From Accumulibacter sp964420975 (GTDB taxonomy: Bacteria > Pseudomonadota > Gammaproteobacteria > Burkholderiales > Rhodocyclaceae), in the NCBI GenBank assembly GCA_964420975.1, contig CAYQVH010000008.1:1-64000 (forward strand): DNA of 64,000 bases, in the 5' to 3' direction. Positions 44,591 through 53,746 of this stretch are shown here, piece by piece. The position numbers and the translations under genes are program-made. Numbering within the stretch: position 1 is the stretch's first letter; every line of letters begins with the position of its first letter. Under the pieces are notes generated by a model, which searched no databases, had not been told where the DNA came from, and worked only from the letters and a program-made list of their open reading frames with translations.

Positions 44591-44596
44591 TATAAT
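44591..44596 (+). promoter_or_regulatory. -10 box upstream of the FabI-like gene
   Basis: A perfect TATAAT sits 27 bases before the GTG start with AAGGAG between. No good -35 hexamer is found at 16-18 bases upstream, so an activator may be needed or the match may be chance. Confidence 0.5.
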
Positions 44597-44622
44597 TCCC
44601 CTTGTGTGGTAAGGAGATTTCA

Positions 44623-45456
44623 GTGAACGACCTGGACATTGACACCGGCGACCCTCTGTTGCAACCGCTGATAGTTCCGCACCAGCCGCTCGCCGGTCGC
44701 AAGGCGCTGGTTGTCGGGATCGCGAACAAGGATTCGATTGCCTACGGGTGTGCGCGCGCGTTTCGAGCGTTTGGTGCCGATCTGTCGATTACCTATCTCA
44801 ACGAGAAGACACGGCGCTACACGGGTCAGCTCGCGCGGGCCCTCGCGGTCGAGGACGCGTTGTATCTGCCGTGCGATGTTCGCCAGCCGGGACAGCTGGA
44901 AGCGGTCTTTGAGGCGATCGACCGACAGTGGGGAAAGCTCCACGTCGTCCTGCACTCGATCGCTTTTGCGCCGATGGACGACCTGCACGGTCGCGTGGTT
45001 GACTGCTCGCGTGACGGTTTCCTGACCGCAATGGACGTTTCTGTGCACTCGTTGATGCGCTTGGCGCGCCTGGCCGAACCCTTGCTCGCAAAAGAAGGCG
45101 GCAGCATTTTTACCATGAGCTACTTCGGTGGCGAAAAGGTCGTTCCGCACTACGGGATCATGGGGCCGGCGAAAGCGGCGCTGGAGTCGGCGGCGAGGTA
45201 TATGGCGGCAGAACTCGGCCCGCAGGGAATCCGGGTGAATGTGATTTCACCGGGGCCGGTGATGACTCGAGCGGCCTCGGGGATCGACCGTTTCGACGAA
45301 CTGCTTGCGAAGACCAAGGCCAAGGCGCCAACCGGTCGTCTGGTTACGGCCGAGCAGGTCGGCATAGCGACGGCCGCTTTGGCCTGCGACTTCGCGTCCA
45401 TCGTCACCGGCGAAGTCCTTTATATGGACGGTGGCTACAACATCATGGGCCAGTGA
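44623..45456 (+). CDS. FabI-like enoyl-[ACP] reductase homologue with N-terminal extension
   Basis: A 277-residue short-chain dehydrogenase most like FabI, the NADH-dependent enoyl-ACP reductase. Seen: the divergent nucleotide motif GIANKDSIAYG (about residues 33-43), HSIAFAP (about 118), and the FabI-type active site Tyr177-x6-Lys184 in YGIMGPAK, after SYFGGEKVVPH. An extra 20 or so residues precede the usual start. FabI paralogues with changed substrates exist, and I do not see that this is the housekeeping copy. The GTG start has AAGGAG at six bases; a TTG at 44602 is less likely. It diverges from phaM and converges on ackA. Confidence 0.8.
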   Translation: MNDLDIDTGDPLLQPLIVPHQPLAGRKALVVGIANKDSIAYGCARAFRAFGADLSITYLNEKTRRYTGQLARALAVEDALYLPCDVRQPGQLEAVFEAIDRQWGKLHVVLHSIAFAPMDDLHGRVVDCSRDGFLTAMDVSVHSLMRLARLAEPLLAKEGGSIFTMSYFGGEKVVPHYGIMGPAKAALESAARYMAAELGPQGIRVNVISPGPVMTRAASGIDRFDELLAKTKAKAPTGRLVTAEQVGIATAALACDFASIVTGEVLYMDGGYNIMGQ

Positions 45457-45513
45457 TGGCCGAAGTCGCCGCAAAGCGATCAAGAAACGCGCGCTGCATC
45501 GTGCGGGTAGCGG

Positions 45514-46698
45514 TCACTGCTTGAGGAGCTGCCGAGTGTGGCGAGCGATCATCAGTTCCTCGTTGGTCGGTACAACCCAGGCCGACGTCTTGCTGTCGCC
45601 GCGGCTGATTCGTATCTGGTTCTGTTCGTTGGCGGCTTCGTCGATTTCGATGCCAAGCCACCGCGCTTTCTCGCAGACGAGTTGTCGAATTCGCGCGCTG
45701 TTCTCGCCGATTCCCGCCGTAAACACGAGTGCGTCGAGCCCGCCGAGAACGGCGGCGAGTGCGCCCAGTTCGCGACCGATGCGATAGACGAAGTGATCGA
45801 TCGCCAGCTTGGCGCGCGGAGAGTCGCTCGCCAGCAGCGAACGCATGTCGTTGCCTATCCCCGACAAGCCGAGCAGGCCGGAGCGCTTGTAGAGCAGATC
45901 CTCGATCTGGCGTGCGGTCATCCGCTCCTGTTGCAGCAGATAGAGAACGATGCCGGGATCCAGGTTGCCGGGTCGTGTTCCCATCATCAAGCCGTCGAGA
46001 GCGGTGAAGCCCATCGTGCTGGCGACGCTGCGGCCGTTGTCAAGCGCACACAGACTGGCGCCGCTGCCGAGATGAGCGACGACCACTTTGCCGCCGGCTA
46101 TCGCCGGTGCCTCGATCGGCAGGATCGAGGCGATGTATTCGTAGGAAAGCCCGTGAAAGCCGTAGCGCCGGATGCCGCGTTCGTAGTAGTCGTAAGGGAG
46201 TCCGTAGAGTTGACCGACGGTTTCCTGTGTGCGATGAAAGGCGGTGTCGAAACAGGCGACTTGCGGCAAGCCGGGCTGTGCCTCCTGAACGGCACGGATT
46301 GCCGCCAGGTTGTGCGGCTGATGCAGGGGCGCGAGGGGGACGAAGGCTTCCAGCGCCTGGAGTAGGCGCGGCGTCACCCGCAACGGCGCGGTGAAGTCTG
46401 GTCCGCCATGGACGACGCGGTGGCCGACGCCGGCCAGTGTGTGGCCGGCAAAACGCGTCCGCAACAGGGCCGCAATCTCTTGCAGTGCCTGGGCGTGACC
46501 GCCCAGCTCGGTCGTTGCCCAGCGCTCCTCGGCGAGCAGGACGCCAGCGCCGTCCTTGACCTTGAGGTGGGGCGCGGTGCCCAACCCCTCGATCTGTCCG
46601 ACGGCTCGCGCGTCAAGGCGGTCATCCGTGGTGACTTCGAAAAGCGAAAATTTCAGACTCGACGAGCCAGCGTTGAGGACCAGAATCAGCCCCCGCAT
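45514..46698 (-). CDS. ackA: acetate kinase
   Basis: A 394-residue kinase that interconverts acetate and acetyl phosphate with ATP (or propionate and propionyl phosphate). Seen: the N-terminal LVLNAGSSSLKFSLFE (about residues 6-21), GHRVVHGG (about 84), the middle DTAFHRT and YGLPYDYYERGIRRYGFHG region (about 140-165), and the late FTAGIGENSARIRQ (about 318). Length is typical. The ATG at 46698 lies inside the end of the upstream MaoC-Pta gene (13-base overlap), showing coupling. An upstream open frame exists but only runs antisense or out of frame through the partner gene. Confidence 0.95.
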   Translation of the reverse strand: MRGLILVLNAGSSSLKFSLFEVTTDDRLDARAVGQIEGLGTAPHLKVKDGAGVLLAEERWATTELGGHAQALQEIAALLRTRFAGHTLAGVGHRVVHGGPDFTAPLRVTPRLLQALEAFVPLAPLHQPHNLAAIRAVQEAQPGLPQVACFDTAFHRTQETVGQLYGLPYDYYERGIRRYGFHGLSYEYIASILPIEAPAIAGGKVVVAHLGSGASLCALDNGRSVASTMGFTALDGLMMGTRPGNLDPGIVLYLLQQERMTARQIEDLLYKRSGLLGLSGIGNDMRSLLASDSPRAKLAIDHFVYRIGRELGALAAVLGGLDALVFTAGIGENSARIRQLVCEKARWLGIEIDEAANEQNQIRISRGDSKTSAWVVPTNEELMIARHTRQLLKQ

Positions 46699-48113
46699 GC
46701 CTGGCCTCCAGTTCTTGTGGTGCCGGCGAGCGCCGCGCTGCTCGCGACCAGGCAGGCGACTGCGCACGAGGCGAGCTTGGTACGTCGGTTGTCGGCACGG
46801 CTGGTGAGAATGATCGGCACACGGGCGCCGAGGACGATTCCGGCACCGTCGGCGTTGCTCATGAAGGTGAGCTGCTTGGCGAGAATGTTGCCCGCCACCA
46901 GGTCGGGAACGACGAGGATGTCGGGGTCGCCGGCGACCAGCGACTCGATCTTCTTGATCCGCGCCGCCTCCTTGCTGATCGCGTTGTCGAGCGCCAGCGG
47001 GCCGTCGAGAATCGCTCCCGTGATTTGGCCGCGGTCGGCCATCTTGCACAGCGACGCCGCGTCGGTGGTACAGGTCATGCGCGAGTTGATCGACTCCACG
47101 GCACAGACCAGCGCGACCTTGGGCTGGTCAATCCCGAGAACGTGGGCAAGGTCGATCGCGTTCTGGCAGATGTCGCGCTTGGTGTCGAGATCGGGCGCGA
47201 CGTTGATCGCCGCGTCGGTGACGATCAAGGGTTTGTGGTAGGTCGGCACGTCCATCAGAAAGGCGTGGGTAATCCGTCGCTCGGTGCGCAGGCCGGTCGT
47301 CTTGTTCACGACTTCGCTCATCAGCTCGTCGGTATGCAGGCTGCCCTTCATCAAGGCGGTTGCCTGGCCAAGGCGGACGAGCTCGACGGCGCGAAAAGCG
47401 GCGGCATGGCTGTGTGGAACGTCTTCGATCTGCACCCCGCCGAGGTCGAAACCGTGCTGTGCGGCGAGGCTCTGCAATTTGCCCAGCGGTCCGACGAGAA
47501 TCGGCCGGATGAGACCGTTACTGGCGGCTTCGAGCGCGGCGCCAAGCGACGATTCGTCGCACGGATGGGCAACGGCGACCGCGACCGGTGGCAGTTCGCG
47601 GCAACGCTCGACGAAATTCTCGAAGTTGTCGTGGCTCTGGATCGAGACCTGCGCTGCCTCCGGAACCTCCATACTCAGTTTGACCTGCGGTGCGACGACG
47701 CGCGCCCGCCCGGTCATTACCGTTTCGCCGCGCGCGTTGGTCGCCAGGCAGGCGAAGGTGATCTGCCGCGTCGCCGGGTCCTTGTCGGTTGCGGTGACAC
47801 GAATCGTCACTTGGTCGCCGATGGCAAGCGGGGCGAGGAAATCCAGATCTTGTCCGGCGTAGATCGTCCCCGGCCCGGGCAGTTGACTGCCCAGGATTCC
47901 GGAAACTTGCGCGCCGAGCCACATGCTGTGGGCGCGCAGCTCGCCGGTTCCGAGTTCGCGGGCGAGATCCGGGTCGAGGTGGGTCGGGTTGAGATCCCCG
48001 GAAACCGCGGCAAACAGTTGGGCGTCGAGCTGCGTCAGGGTGCGGGTGACGCTCGCCGTATCGCCGGTATGGATCTCGTCAAAGCAACGGTTCTCAATGG
48101 TCGTCGGGCTCAT
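46686..48113 (-). CDS. MaoC-like hydratase / phosphate acyltransferase fusion protein
   Basis: A 475-residue two-domain protein. Residues about 10-140 are a MaoC-like hot-dog domain with DLNPTHLDPDLA, a form of the R-hydratase motif with Asp and His residues. Residues about 155-465 are a phosphotransacetylase/butyryltransferase domain with NGLIRPILVGP, LMKGSLHTDELMSEV and NVAPDLDTKRDICQNAIDLA (part). Fusions of this kind are annotated as bifunctional enoyl-CoA hydratase/phosphate acetyltransferase. It may act on propionyl- or acetyl-CoA, giving the acyl phosphate for AckA, and could also make (R)-3-hydroxyacyl-CoA for PHA. The activity split is inference. It overlaps ackA by 13 bases and ends 42 bases after ppk2's stop. 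Confidence 0.9.
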   Translation of the reverse strand: MSPTTIENRCFDEIHTGDTASVTRTLTQLDAQLFAAVSGDLNPTHLDPDLARELGTGELRAHSMWLGAQVSGILGSQLPGPGTIYAGQDLDFLAPLAIGDQVTIRVTATDKDPATRQITFACLATNARGETVMTGRARVVAPQVKLSMEVPEAAQVSIQSHDNFENFVERCRELPPVAVAVAHPCDESSLGAALEAASNGLIRPILVGPLGKLQSLAAQHGFDLGGVQIEDVPHSHAAAFRAVELVRLGQATALMKGSLHTDELMSEVVNKTTGLRTERRITHAFLMDVPTYHKPLIVTDAAINVAPDLDTKRDICQNAIDLAHVLGIDQPKVALVCAVESINSRMTCTTDAASLCKMADRGQITGAILDGPLALDNAISKEAARIKKIESLVAGDPDILVVPDLVAGNILAKQLTFMSNADGAGIVLGARVPIILTSRADNRRTKLASCAVACLVASSAALAGTTRTGGQACGG

Positions 48114-48155
48114 CGCCGGTTTCCTCGCCTTCGGGATAGAGCTGGTGTTGGGGGG

Positions 48156-49049
48156 TCAATAGATTTCGGGGACGTACTTCAGCGGGAGTTGGCTCGGCTG
48201 GTAGTTGCCGGGCTTCTGGCGCTTCGGCAGCGTCACTTTAGGCTGTTTGACGACCTCGTAGGGGATGCTGCTCAGGAGGTGCTTGATGATGTTCAAGCGC
48301 ACGCGCTTCTTGTCGTTCGAGTTGGCGACGAACCACGGTGCCCACTCGCTGTCGGTTTCCCGGAACATGTCGTCGCGCGCTCGCGAGTAGTCGTACCAGC
48401 GCTTGTACGATTCGAGGTCCATCGGCGAGAGTTTCCACTGCTTGCGTGGGTCGGTGATTCGCTGCTCGAGTCGGCGAGTCTGTTCTTCCATGTCGACTTC
48501 CAGCCAGTACTTGAGCAGGATGATGTGGTTATGCACCATCAGGCGTTCGAACCAGGGAGCGACTTTCAGGAAACCCTGCACCTGCTCTTCGGTGGCGAAA
48601 CCCATGACCCGTTCGACGCCGGCGCGGTTGTACCAGCTGCGGTCGAAAATGACGACCTCGCCGGCGGCCGGAAAGTGCGGCAGAAAGCGCTGAACGTACA
48701 TCTGCGATTTTTCGCGGTCGGATGGCGCGGGTAGGGCGACGACGCGGAAGACACGCGGACTGACGCGTCCGGTGATCGCTTTGATCGTGCCGCCCTTGCC
48801 GGCAGCGTCACGGCCTTCGAAGACGATGATGACCTTGAGCCCCTTCTCGATCACCCATGACTGCAGATGCACCAATTCGGCCTCGAGCTGCTCGAGTTCT
48901 TTCAGGTAGGTCCGGTTGGACATCTTCTTCGCCGGTTGCTCGCCCGCCGCTGCCTCCGCTGTGCTGGCAGGCGCTTTCGGCGCCGGCTTCGGATCGATCA
49001 CTGCTGCTGCGGCCTGCGCCTTCTTGTCTTTCCTTCGCTTCTTTCCCAT
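48156..49049 (-). CDS. ppk2: polyphosphate kinase 2
   Basis: A 297-residue enzyme of the PPK2 family, which uses polyphosphate to phosphorylate GDP or ADP (or the reverse). Seen: a basic, low-complexity N-terminus (about residues 1-42), Walker A GRDAAGKGG (about 79-87), the RVVALPAPSDREKSQMYVQR region (part), and Walker B-like FDRSWYNRAGVERV (about 137-150). Size fits a single-domain class I enzyme. The ATG at 49049 is seven bases after AAGGAG; one ATG codon earlier is also in frame. It leads the reverse-strand run that continues with the MaoC-Pta fusion and ackA, linking polyphosphate and acyl-phosphate metabolism by position. Confidence 0.92.
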   Translation of the reverse strand: MGKKRRKDKKAQAAAAVIDPKPAPKAPASTAEAAAGEQPAKKMSNRTYLKELEQLEAELVHLQSWVIEKGLKVIIVFEGRDAAGKGGTIKAITGRVSPRVFRVVALPAPSDREKSQMYVQRFLPHFPAAGEVVIFDRSWYNRAGVERVMGFATEEQVQGFLKVAPWFERLMVHNHIILLKYWLEVDMEEQTRRLEQRITDPRKQWKLSPMDLESYKRWYDYSRARDDMFRETDSEWAPWFVANSNDKKRVRLNIIKHLLSSIPYEVVKQPKVTLPKRQKPGNYQPSQLPLKYVPEIY

Positions 49050-49119
49050 CATCGGCTCCTTTCAGAATGACCTCGCCAGCGCGCCGCCGCAGGATCTCCG
49101 GTGACGACGCTGCGAGTTC

Positions 49120-50538
49120 TCAGTGCGCGCTGTTTGCGCTCGACATCTTTTCGGCCTCATTTATCCAGCCGCCGCCCATCGCCTTGTAGAGGTTGATCAT
49201 CGCCTGGAACTCAACCTGCTGCGACTGCGCGTACTGCAATTGGGCGTTGAACAGGCTGCGCTCGGCGTCGAGCACCTCGATGTAGCTGGTGTAGCCGTTC
49301 TCGTAGCGCAGGCGGGCGGTGGCGGCGTATTCCTGCAACGCGGCGACCTGGCGTTTCTGCGCTCGCAACTGCTCGCGCGTCCGCTGCTGATCGACGAGTG
49401 CGTCGTTGACCTCGCGGAACGCCTGCTGGATCGCCTTTTGATAGGCGAACAGCGCTTGCTGTTGGCTGGCTTCGGCGGCCTGGACCTGGCCGGCAATCGC
49501 ACCGGCGGTGAAAATCGGCATTGTGATCGGACCGCCGTACTGCCAAACCTTCGACTGGCTTTCGAAAAGATTGCTGAGGCTGGTGCTGCTGTAGCCGAAG
49601 AGGCCGGTCAGAGTGATGGTCGGGAAATATTGCGCTTTCGCGGCGCCGATCAGCGCGTTGGCGGCGATCAGTTTCTGCTCGGCTTCCTGAAGGTCGGGGC
49701 GACGTTCGAGGAGGTCCGAGGGTAGACCCGCCGGAATGCCGGGAAGCGTCAGTTCATCGATGTTCTTGCCGCGCTGGATGGGCGCCGGATTGCGCCCGAG
49801 CAGCACGCTCAAGCCGTTTTCCTGCTGGGCGATCGCCTTTTCGAGCACCGGGATCGTCGCCAGCGCTTCCTCGTATTGCGACTGGTTCTGGCTCAGTTCG
49901 AGCAGCGAGATGATGCCGCCTTCGTAACGGAGCTTGAAGATGTCGTATGACTCGCCGCGTGCTTTGGCCGTTGCCTGGGCAATATCGAGCTGGCGGTCGA
50001 GGTCGCGCAAGTTGATGTAGGCGCCGGCGACGCTGCCGACGAGGGTCAGCACGACGGCGCGCCGGGCGTCCTCGCTGGCCAGTAGCTGGGCCCGCGCCGC
50101 TTCGGTCTGGCGGCGAATCCGGCCCCAGAGGTCGATCTCCCAGCTGGCGTTCAAGGTCGCCGAGTAGGTGTTGAAAACCTCCGATTTCCCGGCGCCGAGG
50201 ACGATCGAAGAAATATCGCGTTGCCGGCGGACGTCGTAGCCGGCGCCGAGTTGCGGAAACAGTTCGGCGCGAACGAAGCCATAGCGGCCGGCAAACTCTT
50301 CGACGCGCGCGCTGGCGATCATCAAGTCCTTGTTTTCGCGCAAGGCGACGCTGATCAGATCGTTGAGCACCGGGTCGCCGAACTGCTCCCACCAAGTCGT
50401 GTTGGCGAGATCGCGTGCGCCTTCCTCACTCAGGCGCCAAGCGGTCGGCGCTTCGATCGGCGGGCGCACGTAGTCGGGGCCGACCAGACAGCCGGTGGCG
50501 AGCAGCGCCAGCAGCGCCGCAGCGACGGGTTTATGCAT
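49120..50538 (-). CDS. outer-membrane efflux lipoprotein (OprM/NodT family)
   Basis: A 472-residue TolC-type outer-membrane channel. Seen: a lipoprotein signal ending LLATGC (Cys about residue 19) followed by LVGPDYVRPP, and the two repeated TolC-like helical domains with RPDLQEAEQKLIAANA (about residue 300) and the late ENGYTSYIEVLDAERSLFNAQ (part, about 420), typical of OprM. The ATG at 50538 follows AAGGAGGC. Its start overlaps the end of the RND pump gene by eight bases. It would form a drug or solvent efflux channel with the two upstream genes. Confidence 0.93.
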   Translation of the reverse strand: MHKPVAAALLALLATGCLVGPDYVRPPIEAPTAWRLSEEGARDLANTTWWEQFGDPVLNDLISVALRENKDLMIASARVEEFAGRYGFVRAELFPQLGAGYDVRRQRDISSIVLGAGKSEVFNTYSATLNASWEIDLWGRIRRQTEAARAQLLASEDARRAVVLTLVGSVAGAYINLRDLDRQLDIAQATAKARGESYDIFKLRYEGGIISLLELSQNQSQYEEALATIPVLEKAIAQQENGLSVLLGRNPAPIQRGKNIDELTLPGIPAGLPSDLLERRPDLQEAEQKLIAANALIGAAKAQYFPTITLTGLFGYSSTSLSNLFESQSKVWQYGGPITMPIFTAGAIAGQVQAAEASQQQALFAYQKAIQQAFREVNDALVDQQRTREQLRAQKRQVAALQEYAATARLRYENGYTSYIEVLDAERSLFNAQLQYAQSQQVEFQAMINLYKAMGGGWINEAEKMSSANSAH

Positions 50539-53500
50539 GGCCGCCTCCTTCCTTGTCCGGGCCAGCCGTGGTCTCGGCGGTCGTCGCCGGCTTGGCGGCG
50601 TCGCCACCTTCGCCGTGATAAACGTCCGTCTGTCCCCGGTGACTCAATTTCTCGACGACGTAGAAGGTGACCGGAATCAGAAAGATCGCGATGCCGGTGG
50701 CGGCGAGCATGCCACCGATGACCGCGCTACCCATCACTTGCCGCGAAATGGCGCCGGCACCACTGGCGATCGCCAGCGGCACACAGCCGAGGATGAACGC
50801 GAAGGAGGTCATCAGAATCGGTCGCAGGCGCAACTGCGCGCCTTTGAGTGTCGCGTCGGCGAGCGACAGCTCACCCTTTTCGTACTCCATCTTGGCAAAC
50901 TCGACGATCAGGATCGCGTTCTTGGCCGCCAAGCCGATCAGCATCACCAGGCCGATCTGCGCATAGACGTTGAGCTCCTGCCCGCGCAAGAGCAGGGCAG
51001 CAAAGGCACCGGCGATCGCCACCGGCGTGCCGAGCAGCACCGAAAAAGGCAGCGACCAGCTTTCGTACTGCGCGGCGAGAATGAGGAAGACACAAAGCAG
51101 CGAGAAGGCGAAGATCGCCACCGGTGAGACGCCTTGTGCAGCCTTCTTTTCCTGGAAAGACATGCCGAGGTAGTCGTAGCCCATGTCGCTCGGCATCGTT
51201 TCGGCGAAAACTTCTTCGAGGGCGCGCATCACCTGGGTCGAGCTGTAGCCGGGGGCCGCCGACGCGTTGATCTGCGCGCTGCGGTAGAGGTTGTAGCGCA
51301 TCGTGAATTCGGGCCCGACGATGCTGCGGATCGAAGTCAAAGCCGAAAGCGGCACCGGCTGCCCGTCCTTGTTGCGCACGTAGAACTGGCCGACGTTCTC
51401 GATGTTGGTGCGGAACTCGCCCTCGGCCTGGACGTAGACCTGCCATTGGCGCCCGAAACGGTTGAAGTAATTGATGAAGCCGCTACCGAGAAAACTCTGC
51501 AGCGTCTTGTACACGTCGCTGATGTTGACCCCCTGCTTGAGAACCTTGTCGCGGTCGACTTCGATGAACAGTTGTGGCACCACCGGCCGGAAGGTGCTCG
51601 TGGCGCTGGCGAGCTCGGGCCGTTTGCGCGCGGCTTCGAGAAACTTGTTCGTGTTTTCGGCGAGGAACGCAATGTCCTTGCCGGCGCGATCCTGGAGGAC
51701 AAAGCTTGCACCGCCGGAAACGCCGACGCCCGGGATCGCGGGTGGCGGAAACGCGAAACCAATCGCACCGCTGATTCCCGACAGGCGTTTTGTCAGCTCC
51801 GCCTTGATCGCAGCGTACTGTTCCTCGGGTTGCTTGCGTTTCGCCCATTCCTCGAAAGTGATGAAGAAGAACGCACTGTACGTGTTCTGCACCTGGCTCA
51901 GCATGCTGTAGCCGACGACGGTCGTCGTGTACTTGACGCCGGGGGTGCTCATGATCAGTTCTTCGGCCTGGCGGGCGATCTCGGAGGTGCGTTGCAGCGA
52001 ACCGGCGTCGGGTAGCTGGATGCCGGCAAAGACGTAACCCTGATCCTCGTCGGGCAGGAAGCCGGTCGCCAGCGTCTTGCCGAAAAGACCGGCCAATGCC
52101 GTGACGCCGAGCAGAAAGATCAGGCTGAACAGACTCTTGCGGATCGCCAGGTGGCAGGTGCCGACGTAGCCGCCGGTGACCCGGCCGAACGCCTCGTTGA
52201 AGCGGTCGTAGAACCTCTGGATCGGGCCGCTGCCTTTGACCTTGCGTCGCAGGAGCAGGGCGCACAGCGCCGGACTCAGCGTCAGCGCGTTGAACGCCGA
52301 GATGATCACCGAAATGGCGATGGTGACCGCGAACTGTTGGTAGAGCTGACCGGTGATGCCGGGGATGAAGGCGGTCGGCACGAAGACGGCGGCGAGGATG
52401 ATGGCAATCGCGATCACCGGTCCGGTCACTTCGTCCATCGCCTTGATCGTCGCCTCCTTCGGCGATAGTCCGTGCTCGATGTGGTGCTCGACCGCTTCGA
52501 CGACGACAATCGCGTCATCGACGACGAGACCGATCGCCAGAACGAGTCCAAACAGCGACAGCGTGTTGATCGAGAAGCCGAACAGCGGAAAGAGCATGAA
52601 GGTGCCCACCAACGAAACCGGCACCGCGAGCAGCGGGATCAGCGTCGCGCGCCAGCCCTGGAGGAAGACGAAGACGACGATGATCACCAGGACCAGCGCT
52701 TCGAACAGCGTGTGTTGGATTTCCTTGATCCCTTCGGTGACCGCCAGCGTCGTGTCGAGGGCGACGACGTAGTCGAGGTCGGGCGGGAAGCTCTGCTTGA
52801 TTTTCTCCATCAGCGCTTTGGCGCCGTTGGCGGCGTCGAGCGCGTTGGCCCCCGGCATTTGGTAGAGCGCGACCAGCGCTGCCGGCTTGCCGTTGAGCCG
52901 GCCTTCCATGTTGTACGTTTGGGCGCCGAGTTCGATCCGCGCCACGTCCTTGACGCGGACGATCGAGCCGTCGGGATTGGCACGCAGCACAACCTTGCCG
53001 AAGTCGTCTTCGGTGACCAGCCTGCCCTGGGCGCGCACGGCGTAGGTAAATTCCTGTCCCGAGGGGACCGGCTCGGCGCCGATTTGTCCCGCCGGATTGA
53101 CGGTGTTCTGGTTCTGGATCGCGTTGACGATTTCGGGAACCGTGATGTTCAGCTTGGCCAGGACGTCGGGCCGGACCCAGAGACGCATCGCGTACTGACC
53201 GGCGCCGAAGACGGTAACGCTGGCGATCCCCTTGACCCGCGTCATCTGGTCGTTGATGTTGATGTACGAGTAGTTGGCGAGAAAAATGTTGTCGTAGGTG
53301 CCGTTCGGCGAATAGAGCGCGAACATGATCAGTGGCGACGACGTCGATTTCTGCACCGTCACGCCGTAGTTGCGGACGTCGGACGGTAGCTGCGACTCGG
53401 CCTGGCCCTCGCGCATCTGCGCCAACAATTGGTCGGTATTGGCGTCGGTCGAGATGTCGAAAGTCACGTACAGCGCCGACTGGCCGTTGTTGGCGTTGAT

Positions 53501-53740
53501 CGAATACATGTACTCCATGTTGTCAACGCCCGACATCTGCTGCTCGATCGGCGTCGCCACCGCCTGTTCGACGGTCAGCGCGTCGGCGCCGGTGTAGGTG
53601 CTGTTGACCTGGATTTGCGGCGGCACGATGTTCGGAAACTGCGCTATCGGCAGTCCGGACATGGCGACCAGCCCGACAATGGTCATCAGGATCGAAATGA
53701 CCATGGCAACGATCGGCCGGTTAATGAAGAATCGGGACAT
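50531..53740 (-). CDS. RND efflux pump, HAE1 family (AcrB/MexB type)
   Basis: A 1069-residue inner-membrane proton-driven transporter with 12 transmembrane helices and two large periplasmic loops. Seen: the N-terminal MSRFFINRPIVAMVISI, the proton-relay Asp pair in GLVVDDAIVVVEAVEHH (about residues 404-420), the porter domain repeats, and the C-terminal GLAAKNAILIVEFAK (about 930). This matches the hydrophobe/amphiphile exporter group that exports drugs, bile salts or solvents. It lies between the adaptor and outer-membrane genes. No TetR-type repressor gene is adjacent, so regulation is not local. Confidence 0.95.
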   Translation of the reverse strand: MSRFFINRPIVAMVISILMTIVGLVAMSGLPIAQFPNIVPPQIQVNSTYTGADALTVEQAVATPIEQQMSGVDNMEYMYSINANNGQSALYVTFDISTDANTDQLLAQMREGQAESQLPSDVRNYGVTVQKSTSSPLIMFALYSPNGTYDNIFLANYSYININDQMTRVKGIASVTVFGAGQYAMRLWVRPDVLAKLNITVPEIVNAIQNQNTVNPAGQIGAEPVPSGQEFTYAVRAQGRLVTEDDFGKVVLRANPDGSIVRVKDVARIELGAQTYNMEGRLNGKPAALVALYQMPGANALDAANGAKALMEKIKQSFPPDLDYVVALDTTLAVTEGIKEIQHTLFEALVLVIIVVFVFLQGWRATLIPLLAVPVSLVGTFMLFPLFGFSINTLSLFGLVLAIGLVVDDAIVVVEAVEHHIEHGLSPKEATIKAMDEVTGPVIAIAIILAAVFVPTAFIPGITGQLYQQFAVTIAISVIISAFNALTLSPALCALLLRRKVKGSGPIQRFYDRFNEAFGRVTGGYVGTCHLAIRKSLFSLIFLLGVTALAGLFGKTLATGFLPDEDQGYVFAGIQLPDAGSLQRTSEIARQAEELIMSTPGVKYTTTVVGYSMLSQVQNTYSAFFFITFEEWAKRKQPEEQYAAIKAELTKRLSGISGAIGFAFPPPAIPGVGVSGGASFVLQDRAGKDIAFLAENTNKFLEAARKRPELASATSTFRPVVPQLFIEVDRDKVLKQGVNISDVYKTLQSFLGSGFINYFNRFGRQWQVYVQAEGEFRTNIENVGQFYVRNKDGQPVPLSALTSIRSIVGPEFTMRYNLYRSAQINASAAPGYSSTQVMRALEEVFAETMPSDMGYDYLGMSFQEKKAAQGVSPVAIFAFSLLCVFLILAAQYESWSLPFSVLLGTPVAIAGAFAALLLRGQELNVYAQIGLVMLIGLAAKNAILIVEFAKMEYEKGELSLADATLKGAQLRLRPILMTSFAFILGCVPLAIASGAGAISRQVMGSAVIGGMLAATGIAIFLIPVTFYVVEKLSHRGQTDVYHGEGGDAAKPATTAETTAGPDKEGGGHA

Positions 53741-53746
53741 GGCGGC

